Positions 46,401 through 53,703 of a DNA stretch of 64,000 bases are shown here, one piece after another. Position 1 is the stretch's first letter. Each line of letters opens with the position of its first letter. The translations under genes and the position numbers were made by a program. A model generated the notes under the pieces. That model was not told the DNA's origin. It made no database searches and worked only from the letters and a program-made list of their open reading frames with translations. The stretch comes from Shimia sp. R10_1 (GTDB taxonomy: Bacteria > Pseudomonadota > Alphaproteobacteria > Rhodobacterales > Rhodobacteraceae), in assembly GCF_017744095.1 (NCBI RefSeq), contig NZ_JAGHQX010000001.1:372001-436000 (forward strand), written 5' to 3'.

Positions 46401-46813
46401 GTCTCTGTGGTCTGCGTCTCACCGGAAACCTGATCCTCGCCCTTCTTGCGGCGGGAGCGGCTCCGCGAACGCGAGCGGGACTTCGGCTTTTCCTCATCCT
46501 CATCGCGCGCCTTCATCGCCTCAGCATAGGCGCGCTCTTCTTCCAGCAGCGCCTCGCGGTCAGCCACTGGGATCTGGTAATAGTCTGGATGGATTTCCGA
46601 GAACGCGAGGAAGCCATGACGGTTTCCGCCATAGTCCACAAAGGCCGCCTGAAGCGACGGCTCAACCCGTGTTACTTTTGCAAGATAGATGTTGCCGGCG
46701 AGCTGCCGTTTGTTTTCGGATTCAAAGTCGAACTCCTCAACCTTGTTTCCGTCAACCACCACGACGCGGGTCTCTTCCGCGTGGGTGGCATCGATGAGCA
46801 TTTTCTTAGCCAT
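43439..46813 (-). CDS. rne: Ribonuclease E
   Basis: A 1124-residue endoribonuclease, the core of mRNA decay and rRNA/tRNA processing. The S1 domain starts at about residue 36 but is split by a long insertion, about 84-468, that is rich in Ala and Glu and has basic patches near 110-124 and 424-438. The catalytic domain keeps Asp685 (AIDVNSGRATKEG) and Asp728 (IVIDFIDMDERK), and the zinc link is CPHCHGTG (Cys786, Cys789). The C-terminal part is disordered, with arginine-rich patches (one run of nine Arg) and ends in KPKRRGWWSRG. MAKKMLIDA is taken as the start; a longer reading adds seven residues. A long leader precedes it. Confidence 0.95.
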   Translation of the reverse strand: MAKKMLIDATHAEETRVVVVDGNKVEEFDFESENKRQLAGNIYLAKVTRVEPSLQAAFVDYGGNRHGFLAFSEIHPDYYQIPVADREALLEEERAYAEAMKARDEDEEKPKSRSRSRSRSRRKKGEDQVSGETQTTETNAAAVEPETPVEAAAEAPLAEISGMETIDLVEDAGGDPEEGLSPMELVEDTPVEEPTEASDAAEDAGADAPVEEAEASDAVEDAPAEDAEATAEKKVSEDVAEETAETSESESTDQTEAGAAETDEAGKDSGGKTMAANTEGEDAVVSKDPETGEETESEASTGEDAAEDTPAAEAEEAAVETVEADAVEAEAPEAEVAEAETVEADAAEEVAAEDTPAQESAGEAPAEEAAAESAEETAEADAPEAAAEAASDAETADEASEEAEAEGDEPSAEDDDEDNEDNGKKNGRRRSRRRGKRSDAAEKDENIESVADDDDSDDIRPPRKPRPRRYKIQEVIKVRQIMLVQVVKEERGNKGAALTTYLSLAGRYCVLMPNTARGGGISRKITNAADRKKLKEIASEIDVPQGAGLIVRTAGAKRTKSEIKRDYEYLQRLWEQIRELTLKSIAPAKIYEEGDLIKRSIRDLYSREIDEVLVEGERGYRIAKDFMKMIMPSHAKNVKQYQDALPLFARYQVESYLSGMFNPTVQLKSGGYIVIGVTEALVAIDVNSGRATKEGSIEETALKTNLEAAEEVARQLRLRDLAGLIVIDFIDMDERKNNTAVEKRLKDKLKTDRARIQVGRISGFGLLEMSRQRLRPGMIEATTQPCPHCHGTGLIRSDDNLALSILRQLEEEGTRGRSREVLVKAPVAIANYLMNQKREHIAQIEARYGLSVRVEGDPALVSPDFTIEKFKTATRVVPEPSAPVVSADMSIMDAIDEAEVEEAEEAKTAAEETAPEDGEAKPKKRRRRRRRRRGGSDNADGEANGNDNASDENAESSDNADAEAKTDEAPAEDAEAEEKPKKRSRNRRSRSRGKKADAETNADAEAPAEEASAEEAAPVEAETEAEVEASADPVVEAGAAEAEAPEAEAVETAEAAPAPAEEPAEEAAPVVEETAEPVVETVVEEVAEAPAPEATPETEPAVVEVAPEPAAPPKPKRRGWWSRG

Positions 46814-46951
46814 GTTTTCCGTTTGCACCCACACAAGCGCCGTGACCCTCCCGGAGGATCAGGCCAGTAACGTTGCAGGGGGTGTCTTGTCAGAGCGAGG
46901 GGATGCGCGCCGCCGATGGTGCCGCTTGCGGCCCCCACTCGGTCTCTCAAA
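46814..46951 (-). promoter_or_regulatory. Structured 5' leader of rne
   Basis: Upstream of the rne start the transcript would contain GC-rich stems, for example GCCGC-AA-GCGGC and the 11-base palindrome CCTCCGGGAGG. RNase E of other bacteria controls its own mRNA through its long leader, so autoregulation here is plausible. The exact transcription start is not visible. Confidence 0.45.
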
Positions 46952-47134
46952 TCAATCGCGCGCTTCATCGCGTTTCTTCTCCGACGCATCGGGCAATGGT
47001 TGCCGCGTCTGCGCCTGTTCTAAGCCCTCCGCAATCGCGGTGCGGGCATCTCTAATGATCTGTCTCCAGATCCAATCGGTCTGTCTGATGCGTTGATCCC
47101 GTGCCTCTTCGGCTTTGCAGATCATTTGAAACAC
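46952..47134 (-). CDS. Possible 60-residue basic/acidic helical protein in the rne leader
   Basis: A frame opening with GTG (an ATG three codons later is an alternative) encodes a charged, helix-prone peptide with several Arg/Glu/Asp/Gln residues (RIRQTDWIWRQIIRDARTAI). Codon choice looks like that of a gene. No ribosome site is visible and no family is recognised, so this could equally be untranslated leader of rne. If real, it is a small protein transcribed with rne. Confidence 0.35.
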   Translation of the reverse strand: MFQMICKAEEARDQRIRQTDWIWRQIIRDARTAIAEGLEQAQTRQPLPDASEKKRDEARD

Positions 47135-47379
47135 GCCAAACAGCGAAACTCATGCGGCGATAAAAGTGCTACCTGCCGTCCGTCTACATAAAACCAAGCC
47201 TGACCAGATTACAATGGGCAATCGCGCCACGCTGTGGATATCTCTCCGCTTTGGGCTAAAATCCTTTAATAACTGTTTATTTTAAATGCGACGGATCCGC
47301 AGAAACGGCCACAGTTTGGCGACAATCCGTAGGACACAAGATAAAGTTATCCACAGGTAGTGTGTCGCCGACTCGGCGG
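47135..47379. promoter_or_regulatory. A+T-rich intergenic region with two DnaA-box-like sites
   Basis: No gene is seen in this stretch, which lies between the HAD gene and the rne leader. It contains the perfect DnaA box TTATCCACA at 47347-47355 and a one-mismatch copy in the other orientation at 47233-47241. Between them is a run of A+T around 47258-47288. It probably holds the rne promoter. Confidence 0.5.
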
Positions 47380-48066
47380 TCAGGCAAACGTCAACCGCAG
47401 CGCAGAAATCTGCCTTGCGGCTTCACCAAGGTCGTTCACGATCACCTGCCCCAGTGCGGGAAACGCCTGATTTTCGGGGCGCAAGTCTGGCACCTGAAAC
47501 GTGAAACATCCCGCCCGCATGGCTGACGTGGTCCCGAAATCACTATCCTCAAAGGCCACACAATCCTGCGCGGACACGCCAAGACGTCGTGCCGCTTCTA
47601 GATAAGGGGCTGGATCAGGTTTGTTGGCGGAAACTTCATCACCGGCACAGACCGTCTGGAAATAGGCCAATAACCCAGCATCCTGCAAATGGTGATGTGC
47701 TGGGTCTGCAAACGTAGACGTCACCACCGCCATTGGAATGCCGGCCACCTGAATGGCCTGCAACAGGTCTTGGGCATGTTTCTTGACGGGAACACCTGAC
47801 GTTCTGTTGCGCGCATGCAGGTCTCTCCACTCCTGATCAAACGCGTTGAAGTCAACCTGCTTTGGTAAAAAGTCACGCAAACGCGCCGTTGTTTGCTCTT
47901 TAGAGGAACCAACCAAAGTGGCAAAAAACGCCTCAGCCTCATGCGTCGCAATTCCAAGATCTGACGTCAAAGTCACAAACGCCTGCATGAACATGCGCTC
48001 GGTGTCCAAAAGCAGCCCATCCATATCAAAAAGGAAAGCTGCAGGATGTTTCAAAACCTCTATCAT
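47380..48066 (-). CDS. HAD-superfamily phosphatase/phosphomutase-like hydrolase
   Basis: A 228-residue HAD hydrolase of subfamily I. Motif I is FLFDMDGLLLDTE (nucleophile Asp and general acid Asp), motif II lies in AVVTSTFAD, motif III is the Lys of SANKPDPAPYLEAARRLG, and motif IV is AFEDSDFGTTSAMRAG. The helical cap sits between about residues 20 and 90. The build is that of beta-phosphoglucomutase-like phosphatases, but the substrate is unknown. The start is placed at MIEVLKHPAAF. It lies downstream of dctB-dctD on the same strand, but a terminator after dctD separates them. Confidence 0.85.
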   Translation of the reverse strand: MIEVLKHPAAFLFDMDGLLLDTERMFMQAFVTLTSDLGIATHEAEAFFATLVGSSKEQTTARLRDFLPKQVDFNAFDQEWRDLHARNRTSGVPVKKHAQDLLQAIQVAGIPMAVVTSTFADPAHHHLQDAGLLAYFQTVCAGDEVSANKPDPAPYLEAARRLGVSAQDCVAFEDSDFGTTSAMRAGCFTFQVPDLRPENQAFPALGQVIVNDLGEAARQISALRLTFA

Positions 48067-48117
48067 ACGCAAATCTCGAATATGTCTCGTAAGTGGAAAA
48101 CTGCGCAATCAGTTGCA

Positions 48118-48160
48118 AACAAAAGAAAACGCCACAATCCCTATTCGGTCATGTGGCGTT
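48118..48160 (-). terminator. Rho-independent terminator after dctD
   Basis: Nine-base perfect arms (AACGCCACA and TGTGGCGTT) around a 15-base loop, followed on the transcribed strand by TTCTTTTG. It begins about 29 bases after the dctD stop codon. Confidence 0.85.
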
Positions 48161-48188
48161 CAATATTCTCAACACTGTGCAACAATGC

Positions 48189-49523
48189 TTACAGATAATC
48201 CGCCCGCTGCAGCCCGTACTTGGCCATCTTCTCGTTCAACGTCCGGCGCGGCAGGCACAGCTCTTCCATGACACCGGCGATCGAGCCGCGATGCCGTCGC
48301 ATGGTGTTGTCAATCAGCATGCGTTCAAAGGCTTCCACGTATTCCTTCAGCGGCTTACCTTCGGTGGTCACCACCGGCTGCATCTCTTCATGATCATTCA
48401 TCAGAAGCGAGGCAATCGTGCCCCCGCCACGGCGGCTCTGCAGCACCGCACGTTCCGCCAGATTGATCAGCTGACGCACATTGCCCGGCCAAGGGGCCTG
48501 CAACAACTGCGCCGCTTCCTGCGCGCTCACCTTTGGCGCGTCACAGCCATATTCCTCGCTGAACTGCTCAGACAGACGTGTGAACAGCGTCAGTATGTCT
48601 TCGCCCCGCTGCCGCAGTGGCGGCACAGTGATGCGCAGCGCGGCCAGCCGATAGAACAGGTCTGGACGCAACGCATCTTCGCAGGTGCGGTCCTGTTCCT
48701 GCATGTTGCAGATCGCGATGATCCGCGTCTCCGCTGGTGTGCCTTGTTCATTGATAACGTTCAACAACTTAGCCTGCAGACTGTCACTCAGGCTCTCAAT
48801 ATCTTCCAAAACAAGCGTGCCACCGCGCGCCTCTTCAATGGCAGGCAGCTGACTGTCCTCGGGGTTCATCGGCCCAAACAAGCGTCGCGCCAGCGCCTCT
48901 TCTTCAAACGCGCCACAGCTCACCAACACAAACTTGCGCCCACCGCGGCTGCCAACAGCATGCAGCGCATGCGCCACCAGCGTTTTACCTGTGCCGGTTT
49001 CGCCATCAATTAGCACATGGCCATCCGCCAGACCGAGATCGAGAATATCCTCTTTCAGCCGCGTCATCACCGGGCTTGCGCCGATCAGCTTGCCCATGAT
49101 CTGCTCGCCGTCGCTCAACTCGCGGCGCAGCGCCCGCGCATCCAGCGTCAGGCGGCGCGCATTGGTTGCCTTTTTGGCAAGCTGCGTCATGCGATCAGGG
49201 TTGAACGGTTTTTCCAGAAAATCAAACGCCCCAACACGCATCGCTTCCACCGCCATCGGCACATCACCATGTCCGGTGATCATGATCACCGGCAGCGCGC
49301 TGTCCGTGCCCATCAACTTCTTGAGGAACTGCATCCCGTCCATGCCGGGCATCTTGATGTCGCTGATCACAATTCCCGGATAGTCCGCCCCAAGCGATTT
49401 AAGCGCGTCTTCGGCACTGCCAAAAGTTTCCGTGTCATAGCCGGACAACGCCAACCATTGGCTGATGGACTGGCGCATGTCCTGTTCATCATCCACAATC
49501 GCTATTTTCATTCCTTGAGCCAC
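48189..49523 (-). CDS. dctD: DctD-like response regulator with altered AAA+ domain
   Basis: A 444-residue response regulator: receiver domain 1-125 with phospho-acceptor Asp55 (VISDIKMPG), AAA+ domain at about 145-380 with Walker A GETGTGKT (174-181), and a Fis-type HTH at the C-terminus (RRHRGSIAGVMEELCLPRR). In DctD of rhizobia this activates sigma-54 promoters for C4-dicarboxylate uptake. Here the GAFTGA loop is replaced by LFGPMNPEDSQLP (215-227), and Walker B reads LVLEDIE instead of LFLDEIE, so sigma-54 activation looks unlikely. The GTG start has a GGAG site; an ATG four codons later is the alternative. It overlaps nothing but follows dctB directly. Confidence 0.85.
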   Translation of the reverse strand: MAQGMKIAIVDDEQDMRQSISQWLALSGYDTETFGSAEDALKSLGADYPGIVISDIKMPGMDGMQFLKKLMGTDSALPVIMITGHGDVPMAVEAMRVGAFDFLEKPFNPDRMTQLAKKATNARRLTLDARALRRELSDGEQIMGKLIGASPVMTRLKEDILDLGLADGHVLIDGETGTGKTLVAHALHAVGSRGGRKFVLVSCGAFEEEALARRLFGPMNPEDSQLPAIEEARGGTLVLEDIESLSDSLQAKLLNVINEQGTPAETRIIAICNMQEQDRTCEDALRPDLFYRLAALRITVPPLRQRGEDILTLFTRLSEQFSEEYGCDAPKVSAQEAAQLLQAPWPGNVRQLINLAERAVLQSRRGGGTIASLLMNDHEEMQPVVTTEGKPLKEYVEAFERMLIDNTMRRHRGSIAGVMEELCLPRRTLNEKMAKYGLQRADYL

Positions 49524-49527
49524 GCGT

Positions 49528-51291
49528 TCACTCCGCTGCTTCGATATCTTCACTTAAAATAGGCAACTGCACCTCAAATACAGCCCCACGTGTTTCGCCA
49601 TTGCGCGCGGTCAGCCGCCCGCCAAGGTCATTCACAATGCCAGATGAAATCGCCAGCCCCAGCCCCACACCATCGCCCGGTTGCTTGGTGGTGAAAAACG
49701 GCTCAAACAGACTGTCCAGATTATCAATGCCGGGCCCATTGTCGCGCACCGTCAAAGTCGCTGTTTCACCCGCAGCCAGAAGGATCTCGATTTCCGGATC
49801 CGTGACCGCCTCAGTGGCATCCAGCGCATTGCGCAGCAGGTTGATCATCACCTGTTCAAGCCGTACGCGATCGCCCATCACTTTCACCGTTTCAGACGGC
49901 ACAATCTTGCTGATCTGAACCTTCCGCTGGCGCAGTTGCGGCTCCATCATCGACAGCGCAGAGGCCACCGCCTCGCCCATGTCCACAGGATGGAGCTCAT
50001 CCCCGCCTTTGCGTGCATAGGATTTCAGCTGCTTGGTGATCGCCCCCATACGCGCAATCAAATCATCAATGCGCTGAAAAGAGGTCAGCGCTTCTTCCGG
50101 CCGATTGCGCTGCACCAACAGGCGCGCGCCCGCCAGATAGGTTTTCATCGCCGCCAAAGGCTGGTTGAGTTCGTGACTGACAGCCGCCGACATTTCCCCA
50201 AGCGCCGCGAGCTTTGAACTCTGAGCCAAACTCTGCTCAGCGACTTCAAGACTCAACTGCATCCGCTCGCGCTCGGCAATCTCGCGTTGCAAACGCTGGT
50301 TCAGGCGGCGCAACTCCACGCTTTCGCGCTGGAAAAACACCATGCGCGACGCGCTCTTGCGCCCAAGCACATAAAATCCAACCGCCAGCAAGATCGCAAA
50401 CCCCATGATTTCCAGCGCAAGAACCGCATTCACCTTCTCGCGCACGCTGGCATAGGGCGTAAAGCTTGCCATCTGCCAGCCACGGAAAGGGATCCGCGCG
50501 CCCATGCGCATCACCGCTTCGCCTTGCAAATAGGCATCGGCCGGCACCTGCGTCCAATCAGATGTCACTTTAAATGCGCGCTCTATTGCGCCAAGTGCGG
50601 GTTGTCGCGCGAGGGCTTCCACCTCGGTCGTGCCGCGCCAGCGGGGTTCGCTTGCTAAGATGATCACACCCTCGCTGTCTGTCACAAGCACCGCATCAGA
50701 AATTCCAGCCCAGGCACGTTCAAACTTCTGCAAGTCGACTTCAACCGCAATCACACCAAGCGTCGTGCCCTGACTCTCAAGCCGACGTGAATAAATGAAT
50801 CGATTGGCGCCGGTGTCTTCTCGGGCTGTGGTGAACAGCGTCGCATTGGAACGCAGCGCATTGACGAAAAACTGCTGATCCCGATAGAGCGTGCCAAGAC
50901 GTGTGCGATCCGTGGCGGCGACAGTGCGCCCGCCTTCGTCCAGCAACAGCAAAGAGGCCGCACCAATCTCATCTACGAAACTGATCAGACGGGCGGTAGA
51001 GCTGGAAAAATCCTGAGATTCCAGCGCCCCAATCAATTCCGGATCTTTCGCAAGCAGTTGCGGCACAATCGCATTGCGGCGCAATTCACTCAGCAAATTG
51101 CCGGAATACAACGCCAGACGCAGCTCCGCGCGGTTGCGGGTGTTTTCTGTAAACCGATCCGTGAGAAAGCTGTTTGTAATCCAGATCGTGATCGCCGCAA
51201 CCACCACAATACAGATCAAAACAATCCGTGCGCGCCACCCAACTGGGGTGGCATGCACCATGTCATAAGGTTGAGAGGTCTGCAGCGTCAT
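49528..51291 (-). CDS. dctB: DctB-like sensor histidine kinase
   Basis: A 587-residue membrane histidine kinase. Two membrane helices, about 24-42 and 292-312, flank a periplasmic double-Cache sensor domain of about 245 residues. After the second helix comes a coiled linker (LRRLNQRLQREIAERERMQL), the H-box GEMSAAVSHELNQPLAAMK, the N-box NLLRNALDATEAV and the G-box TVRDNGPGIDN plus GVGLGLAISSGI. DctB proteins sense C4-dicarboxylates. No TRAP or DctA transporter gene is present in this window, so the target transporter lies elsewhere or the ligand differs. It is 36 bases downstream of purQ and may be co-transcribed with it. Confidence 0.88.
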   Translation of the reverse strand: MTLQTSQPYDMVHATPVGWRARIVLICIVVVAAITIWITNSFLTDRFTENTRNRAELRLALYSGNLLSELRRNAIVPQLLAKDPELIGALESQDFSSSTARLISFVDEIGAASLLLLDEGGRTVAATDRTRLGTLYRDQQFFVNALRSNATLFTTAREDTGANRFIYSRRLESQGTTLGVIAVEVDLQKFERAWAGISDAVLVTDSEGVIILASEPRWRGTTEVEALARQPALGAIERAFKVTSDWTQVPADAYLQGEAVMRMGARIPFRGWQMASFTPYASVREKVNAVLALEIMGFAILLAVGFYVLGRKSASRMVFFQRESVELRRLNQRLQREIAERERMQLSLEVAEQSLAQSSKLAALGEMSAAVSHELNQPLAAMKTYLAGARLLVQRNRPEEALTSFQRIDDLIARMGAITKQLKSYARKGGDELHPVDMGEAVASALSMMEPQLRQRKVQISKIVPSETVKVMGDRVRLEQVMINLLRNALDATEAVTDPEIEILLAAGETATLTVRDNGPGIDNLDSLFEPFFTTKQPGDGVGLGLAISSGIVNDLGGRLTARNGETRGAVFEVQLPILSEDIEAAE

Positions 51292-51327
51292 TGCGCCACA
51301 CTACGCGTCTCAAAGGTTGGCCTCAAG

Positions 51328-51996
51328 TCAGGCTAACACGAACTGCTCCGCCAACGCGCGGAACATTGCCACCCCATCGGTGCCACCATGGCCGATATCC
51401 GCCGCCCGCTCTGGGTGCGGCATCATGCCAAGCACGCGCCGGTTCTTGCTGACAACGCCCGCGATGTCCGCAACAGACCCATTCGGGTTGTCGGTGTAGG
51501 TGAACGCAATGCGATCTTCGTCACGCAGCTCAGCAAGTTTTTCGTCTGTCACGAAATAATTGCCGTCGTGGTGCGCGATTGGCACGTTGACCACATCACC
51601 CTTGCTGTAGCCTGCCGTGAAAGCCGTGTCAGCTGTAGCAACTTCCAGACCAACCGTGCGGCAGATGTATTTCAAGCCAGCATTGCGGCGCAGCGCACCG
51701 GGCAACAGGCCGGTTTCCGTGAGGATCTGAAATCCGTTACATACGCCAAGTGCATAGCCGCCGCGTTCCGCGTGCTGGATCAGCGATTGGCAAATCGGAG
51801 AGTTGGCCGCAATCGCGCCACAGCGCAGATAGTCGCCAAAGCTGAAACCACCCGGCACACCGACAATATCGATGCCTTCAGGCAACGCGGTGTCCTTGTG
51901 CCACACCATGGTGACATCGGCACCAGCCTGCTCAAACGCCACCGCAAGATCGCGGTCACAGTTGGAGCCTGGAAAAACAATGACCGCTGCTTTCAT
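51328..51996 (-). CDS. purQ: Phosphoribosylformylglycinamidine synthase, glutaminase subunit
   Basis: PurQ releases ammonia from glutamine for FGAM synthesis with PurL and PurS. The 222-residue class I amidotransferase has FPGSNCDRDLA at the N-terminus, the nucleophile Cys in the GVCNGFQIL elbow, and His-Pro-Glu in MMPHPERA. It overlaps purS by one base (TGATG), so it is coupled to it. purL is not in the window. Confidence 0.96.
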   Translation of the reverse strand: MKAAVIVFPGSNCDRDLAVAFEQAGADVTMVWHKDTALPEGIDIVGVPGGFSFGDYLRCGAIAANSPICQSLIQHAERGGYALGVCNGFQILTETGLLPGALRRNAGLKYICRTVGLEVATADTAFTAGYSKGDVVNVPIAHHDGNYFVTDEKLAELRDEDRIAFTYTDNPNGSVADIAGVVSKNRRVLGMMPHPERAADIGHGGTDGVAMFRALAEQFVLA

Positions 51997-52226
51997 CAGC
52001 CCATCTCCACCCGGTAGCTTTCAATCACCGTGTTGGCGAGCAGCTTTTCACACATCTCATTCACGGTGGCCTCGGTGGTGCCTTCCGCAAGATCCAGCTC
52101 TATCACCTTTCCTTGGCGCACACCTTCCACGCCATCAAACCCAAGGCTCCCAAGCGCGTGGCGCACGGCCTCACCTTGCGGGTCCAAAACGCCGTTTTTC
52201 AACATGACATATACGCGGGCTTTCAT
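51996..52226 (-). CDS. purS: Phosphoribosylformylglycinamidine synthase subunit PurS
   Basis: A 76-residue protein that bridges PurQ and the small-type PurL. It begins KARVYVMLKNGVLDPQGEAV and has the ALGSLGFDGVEGVRQGK stretch, both typical. A longer frame to 52301 is possible, but the ATG at 52226 follows GGAGAAAG and gives the usual length. It lies 105 bases after purC on the same strand and is coupled to purQ. Confidence 0.96.
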   Translation of the reverse strand: MKARVYVMLKNGVLDPQGEAVRHALGSLGFDGVEGVRQGKVIELDLAEGTTEATVNEMCEKLLANTVIESYRVEMG

Positions 52227-52331
52227 CTGGTCTTTCTCCGGTTGGGCAAAGGCGGGACGGCCCCGCTTTTTCTTGCCAAAATTTCTTTCCCCGGCGCCCA
52301 CAACCGGGCGCAGGGCCTGTTGCTGGCGCGT

Positions 52332-53090
52332 TCAGTTCACCAAGGTCGGCTTTTGCGGCCCGGTGCCTTTGGGCAGAACGCCGAGACGACGTGCCACTTC
52401 CGCGTAGGCATCGGTCAGGCTGCCCAGATCGCGACGGAAAACGTCTTTGTCGAGCTTCTGACCACTTTCAATATCCCACAGGCGGCAGCTGTCTGGGCTG
52501 ATTTCATCGGCCACAACCAAGCGCTGGAAATCGCCTTCATACACGCGTCCAATTTCGATCTTGAAATCAATCAGACGAATGCCAACGCCATACATAACGC
52601 CACTCAGGTAATCATTCACCCGCAGCGCAAGGCCCAGAATGTCATCCATATCCTGCTGGCTTGCCCAACCAAAGGCCGCGATATGCTCTTCAGAAACCAG
52701 CGGATCCCCAAGGCTGTCATCTTTGTAGCAATATTCCACAATTGGGCGCGGCAGCTGTGTGCCCTCTTCGATGCCCAGACGCTTACTCATGGAGCCCGCT
52801 GCAAAATTGCGCACGATCACTTCCAAAGGAATGATCTCGCAATTGCGCACCAGTTGCTCGCGCATGTTGAGGCGTTTCAAGAAATGTGTCGGCACACCAA
52901 TCTGTGTCAGCCCGGTCATGAAATATTCGCTCAGGCGGTTGTTCAGCACGCCTTTGCCATCAATCACGTCTTTCTTCTCGGCATTAAAGGCCGTCGCGTC
53001 ATCTTTGAAGTATTGCACAATCGTGCCTGGCTCCGGTCCTTCAAACAGGATTTTTGCTTTGCCTTCGTAGATTTTTTTGCCGCGCGCCAT
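52332..53090 (-). CDS. purC: Phosphoribosylaminoimidazole-succinocarboxamide synthase (SAICAR synthetase)
   Basis: PurC joins CAIR with aspartate using ATP. The 252-residue product shows [19 protein letters not shown] at the N-terminus, the FKDDATAFN segment, [17 protein letters not shown] (nucleotide/CAIR site), and the metal/aspartate region [13 protein letters not shown]...[13 protein letters not shown]. It heads the purC-purS-purQ set. It is divergent from the DUF1476 gene with 156 bases between starts. Confidence 0.97.
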   Translation of the reverse strand: MARGKKIYEGKAKILFEGPEPGTIVQYFKDDATAFNAEKKDVIDGKGVLNNRLSEYFMTGLTQIGVPTHFLKRLNMREQLVRNCEIIPLEVIVRNFAAGSMSKRLGIEEGTQLPRPIVEYCYKDDSLGDPLVSEEHIAAFGWASQQDMDDILGLALRVNDYLSGVMYGVGIRLIDFKIEIGRVYEGDFQRLVVADEISPDSCRLWDIESGQKLDKDVFRRDLGSLTDAYAEVARRLGVLPKGTGPQKPTLVN

Positions 53091-53246
53091 CGCTACACCC
53101 CTTTTTTCCGGAAGAGAGTCCCGGATTCATGGCCCTCTTAATCCAAGGGCGTAATTGTCGCAAGCATGCCAAGCGCTCTTGCGCTAAACTCCTGCGATGC
53201 GCATATATTTGAGACATTAGTTAGAGGCTTATGAGGACAGTCAGAT

Positions 53247-53561
53247 ATGACCACCTTTGATGACCGCGAAAACGCCTTTGAGGCAAAATTTGCGCATGAT
53301 GAGGAAACCAAATTCAAGGCAGAGGCACGCGCCAACAAATACCTTGGGCTTTGGGCCGCTGATCTGCAGGATAAATTTGGCGACGATGCCGAAGCCTATG
53401 CCCTCACCGTGATCCGCGCCGACTTCGAAGAAGCGGGGCATGACGATGTGATCCGCAAGGTTGTCGCTGACCTAGAAGGCATTGCCGCCGAAGAAGAGAT
53501 CCGCGCCAAACGCCGGGAATGTCTGCTCACTGCGCAGCAAGAGTTGATGAGCGAAGGTTGA
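53247..53561 (+). CDS. DUF1476 protein, F1-ATPase inhibitor zeta
   Basis: A 104-residue, mostly helical and highly charged protein of the DUF1476 family (Pfam PF07345). In Paracoccus denitrificans this is the zeta subunit, which blocks reverse rotation of F1-ATPase with its N-terminal segment. The start MTTFDDRENAFEAKFAHDEE and the following KFKAEARANKYLGLWAAD are as in the family. It is found only in alphaproteobacteria, which supports the placement of the organism. It lies divergent from purC and ends at a terminator. The ribosome site AGGACAG is modest. Confidence 0.9.
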   Translation: MTTFDDRENAFEAKFAHDEETKFKAEARANKYLGLWAADLQDKFGDDAEAYALTVIRADFEEAGHDDVIRKVVADLEGIAAEEEIRAKRRECLLTAQQELMSEG

Positions 53562-53585
53562 TTTCCCCCTTCCTTGCAAGATAAG

Positions 53586-53612
53586 CGCGCGGCACACGCC
53601 GCGCGTTTTTTA
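53586..53612 (+). terminator. Rho-independent terminator after the zeta-subunit gene
   Basis: Eight-base perfect arms (CGCGCGGC and GCCGCGCG) around the loop ACAC, followed by six T. It begins 25 bases after the stop codon. Confidence 0.93.
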
Positions 53613-53703
53613 TCTTCAATTGCAGATATTAAGCGCCCAGAAACCCTCTTCCCTGTACCGCTTGGGTGGTGGATTTAGAATGATTTGGGCAGGAAACGCG
53701 AAA

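Noticed and set aside
45101-46870. Long plus-strand frames (about 590 and 460 residues) opposite rne
   Set aside because: They lie antisense to RNase E in its Ala/Glu- and Ser/Pro-rich low-complexity parts. The translations are repetitive and have no domain.
47135-47379. Chromosomal origin of replication
   Set aside because: Only two DnaA boxes are seen and the usual neighbour genes (hemE, dnaA or similar) are absent; kept only as a low-level finding.
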